A stretch of DNA of 6,808 nt, taken from NCBI GenBank assembly GCA_030151105.1, contig JASLEN010000026.1:1-6808 (forward strand), in the 5' to 3' direction. This document shows, piece after piece, positions 6,480 through 6,808 of this stretch. Numbering within the stretch: position 1 is the stretch's first letter; every line of letters begins with the position of its first letter. This stretch comes from Dysgonomonas sp. Lineage in GTDB: Bacteria > Bacteroidota > Bacteroidia > Bacteroidales > Dysgonomonadaceae. A model generated the notes under the pieces. That model made no database searches. It was not told the DNA's origin and saw nothing but the letters and a program-made list of their open reading frames with translations. The translations under genes and the position numbers were made by a program.

Positions 6480-6808
6480 ATGGTATTTTTCTTCCAAACA
6501 TCTTCTAAAAGCATCATTGCTGTACAATCAAACTCATCTCTTACTGCGGATTATCAAGAGCGTCTCGAATGGGCATTTGGCGATGCAAACCTACTCACCG
6601 AACAACAACTCTCGGGATATTATGTAGGGCCTCGCAAAGAAATGATTACTCCTTGGAGTACAAATGCAGTGGAAATCACTCAAAATATGTCTATCGAAGG
6701 AATTATTCGAATTGAAGAATACTTTCCGGCATCAAACAAAGATGCTGAGCATGATCCAATGCTTCAACATGTGTACGATGGTTTAGATCAAACCATATTT
6801 ACAATAGA
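6480..6808 (+). CDS. purL: Phosphoribosylformylglycinamidine synthase PurL, N-terminal 109 residues (cut by window edge)
   Basis: PurL catalyses the fourth step of de novo purine synthesis, converting FGAR, glutamine and ATP to FGAM in the cytoplasm. The visible 109 codons start MVFFFQTSSKSIIAVQS and continue through WAFGDANLL and YYVGPRKE. The diagnostic MITPWSTNAVEITQN begins at residue 55, followed by IEGIIRIEEYFPAS and DAEHDPMLQHVYDGLDQTIF. This is the N-terminal PurS-like domain of the large single-chain PurL. That form normally carries synthetase and glutaminase domains on one polypeptide of about 1,200-1,300 residues, so most of the gene lies beyond the right edge. The start at 6480 matches the expected family N-terminus. 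It is preceded by an A-rich stretch (AAAACAGAAAATAGAA) without a Shine-Dalgarno sequence, as is usual for Bacteroidota. The frame is intact to the edge. It is divergent from recG. Confidence 0.93.
   Translation, partial: MVFFFQTSSKSIIAVQSNSSLTADYQERLEWAFGDANLLTEQQLSGYYVGPRKEMITPWSTNAVEITQNMSIEGIIRIEEYFPASNKDAEHDPMLQHVYDGLDQTIFTI

Noticed and set aside
1..6808. Undescribed defence system or mobile element
   Set aside because: All long coding regions belong to well-known housekeeping families, and no transposase, integrase, terminal repeats or array-like repeats were seen.

Overview
The window reads as an ordinary chromosomal segment from a member of the Bacteroidota, most likely the order Bacteroidales. 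Four observations point there. Every recognisable promoter resembles the Bacteroidota TAnnTTTG type. Starts lack strong Shine-Dalgarno sequences. Ferrous iron transport is carried by a FeoA-FeoB fusion. The PurL fragment is the large single-chain form. The DNA is AT-rich throughout, and no mobile element, CRISPR array, tRNA or rRNA was seen.

Layout, left to right. Positions 1-1374 on the minus strand hold the first 458 codons of mutS2, cut by the left window edge. Next comes a divergent intergenic region (1375-1625) with a good mutS2 promoter, a weaker feoAB promoter and two small inverted repeats. Positions 1626-4109 on the plus strand encode a complete FeoA-FeoB fusion. A strong hairpin terminator (4130-4169) lies between it and the convergent, complete recG gene (4170-6266, minus strand). 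A second divergent region (6267-6479) separates recG from the first 109 codons of purL (6480-6808, plus strand), which is cut by the right window edge.

The four genes do not form a pathway. They are two DNA-maintenance genes (mutS2, recG), one metal transporter (feoAB) and one purine biosynthesis gene (purL). Each appears to be its own transcription unit, because adjacent genes alternate in orientation. The main annotation decisions are three start sites: GTG for mutS2, an internal ATG at 1626 for feoAB, and an internal ATG at 6266 for recG. The last two are supported by promoter elements that lie within or downstream of the longer open frames. I found no convincing sign of an undescribed system; the findings concern small regulatory details and start sites.
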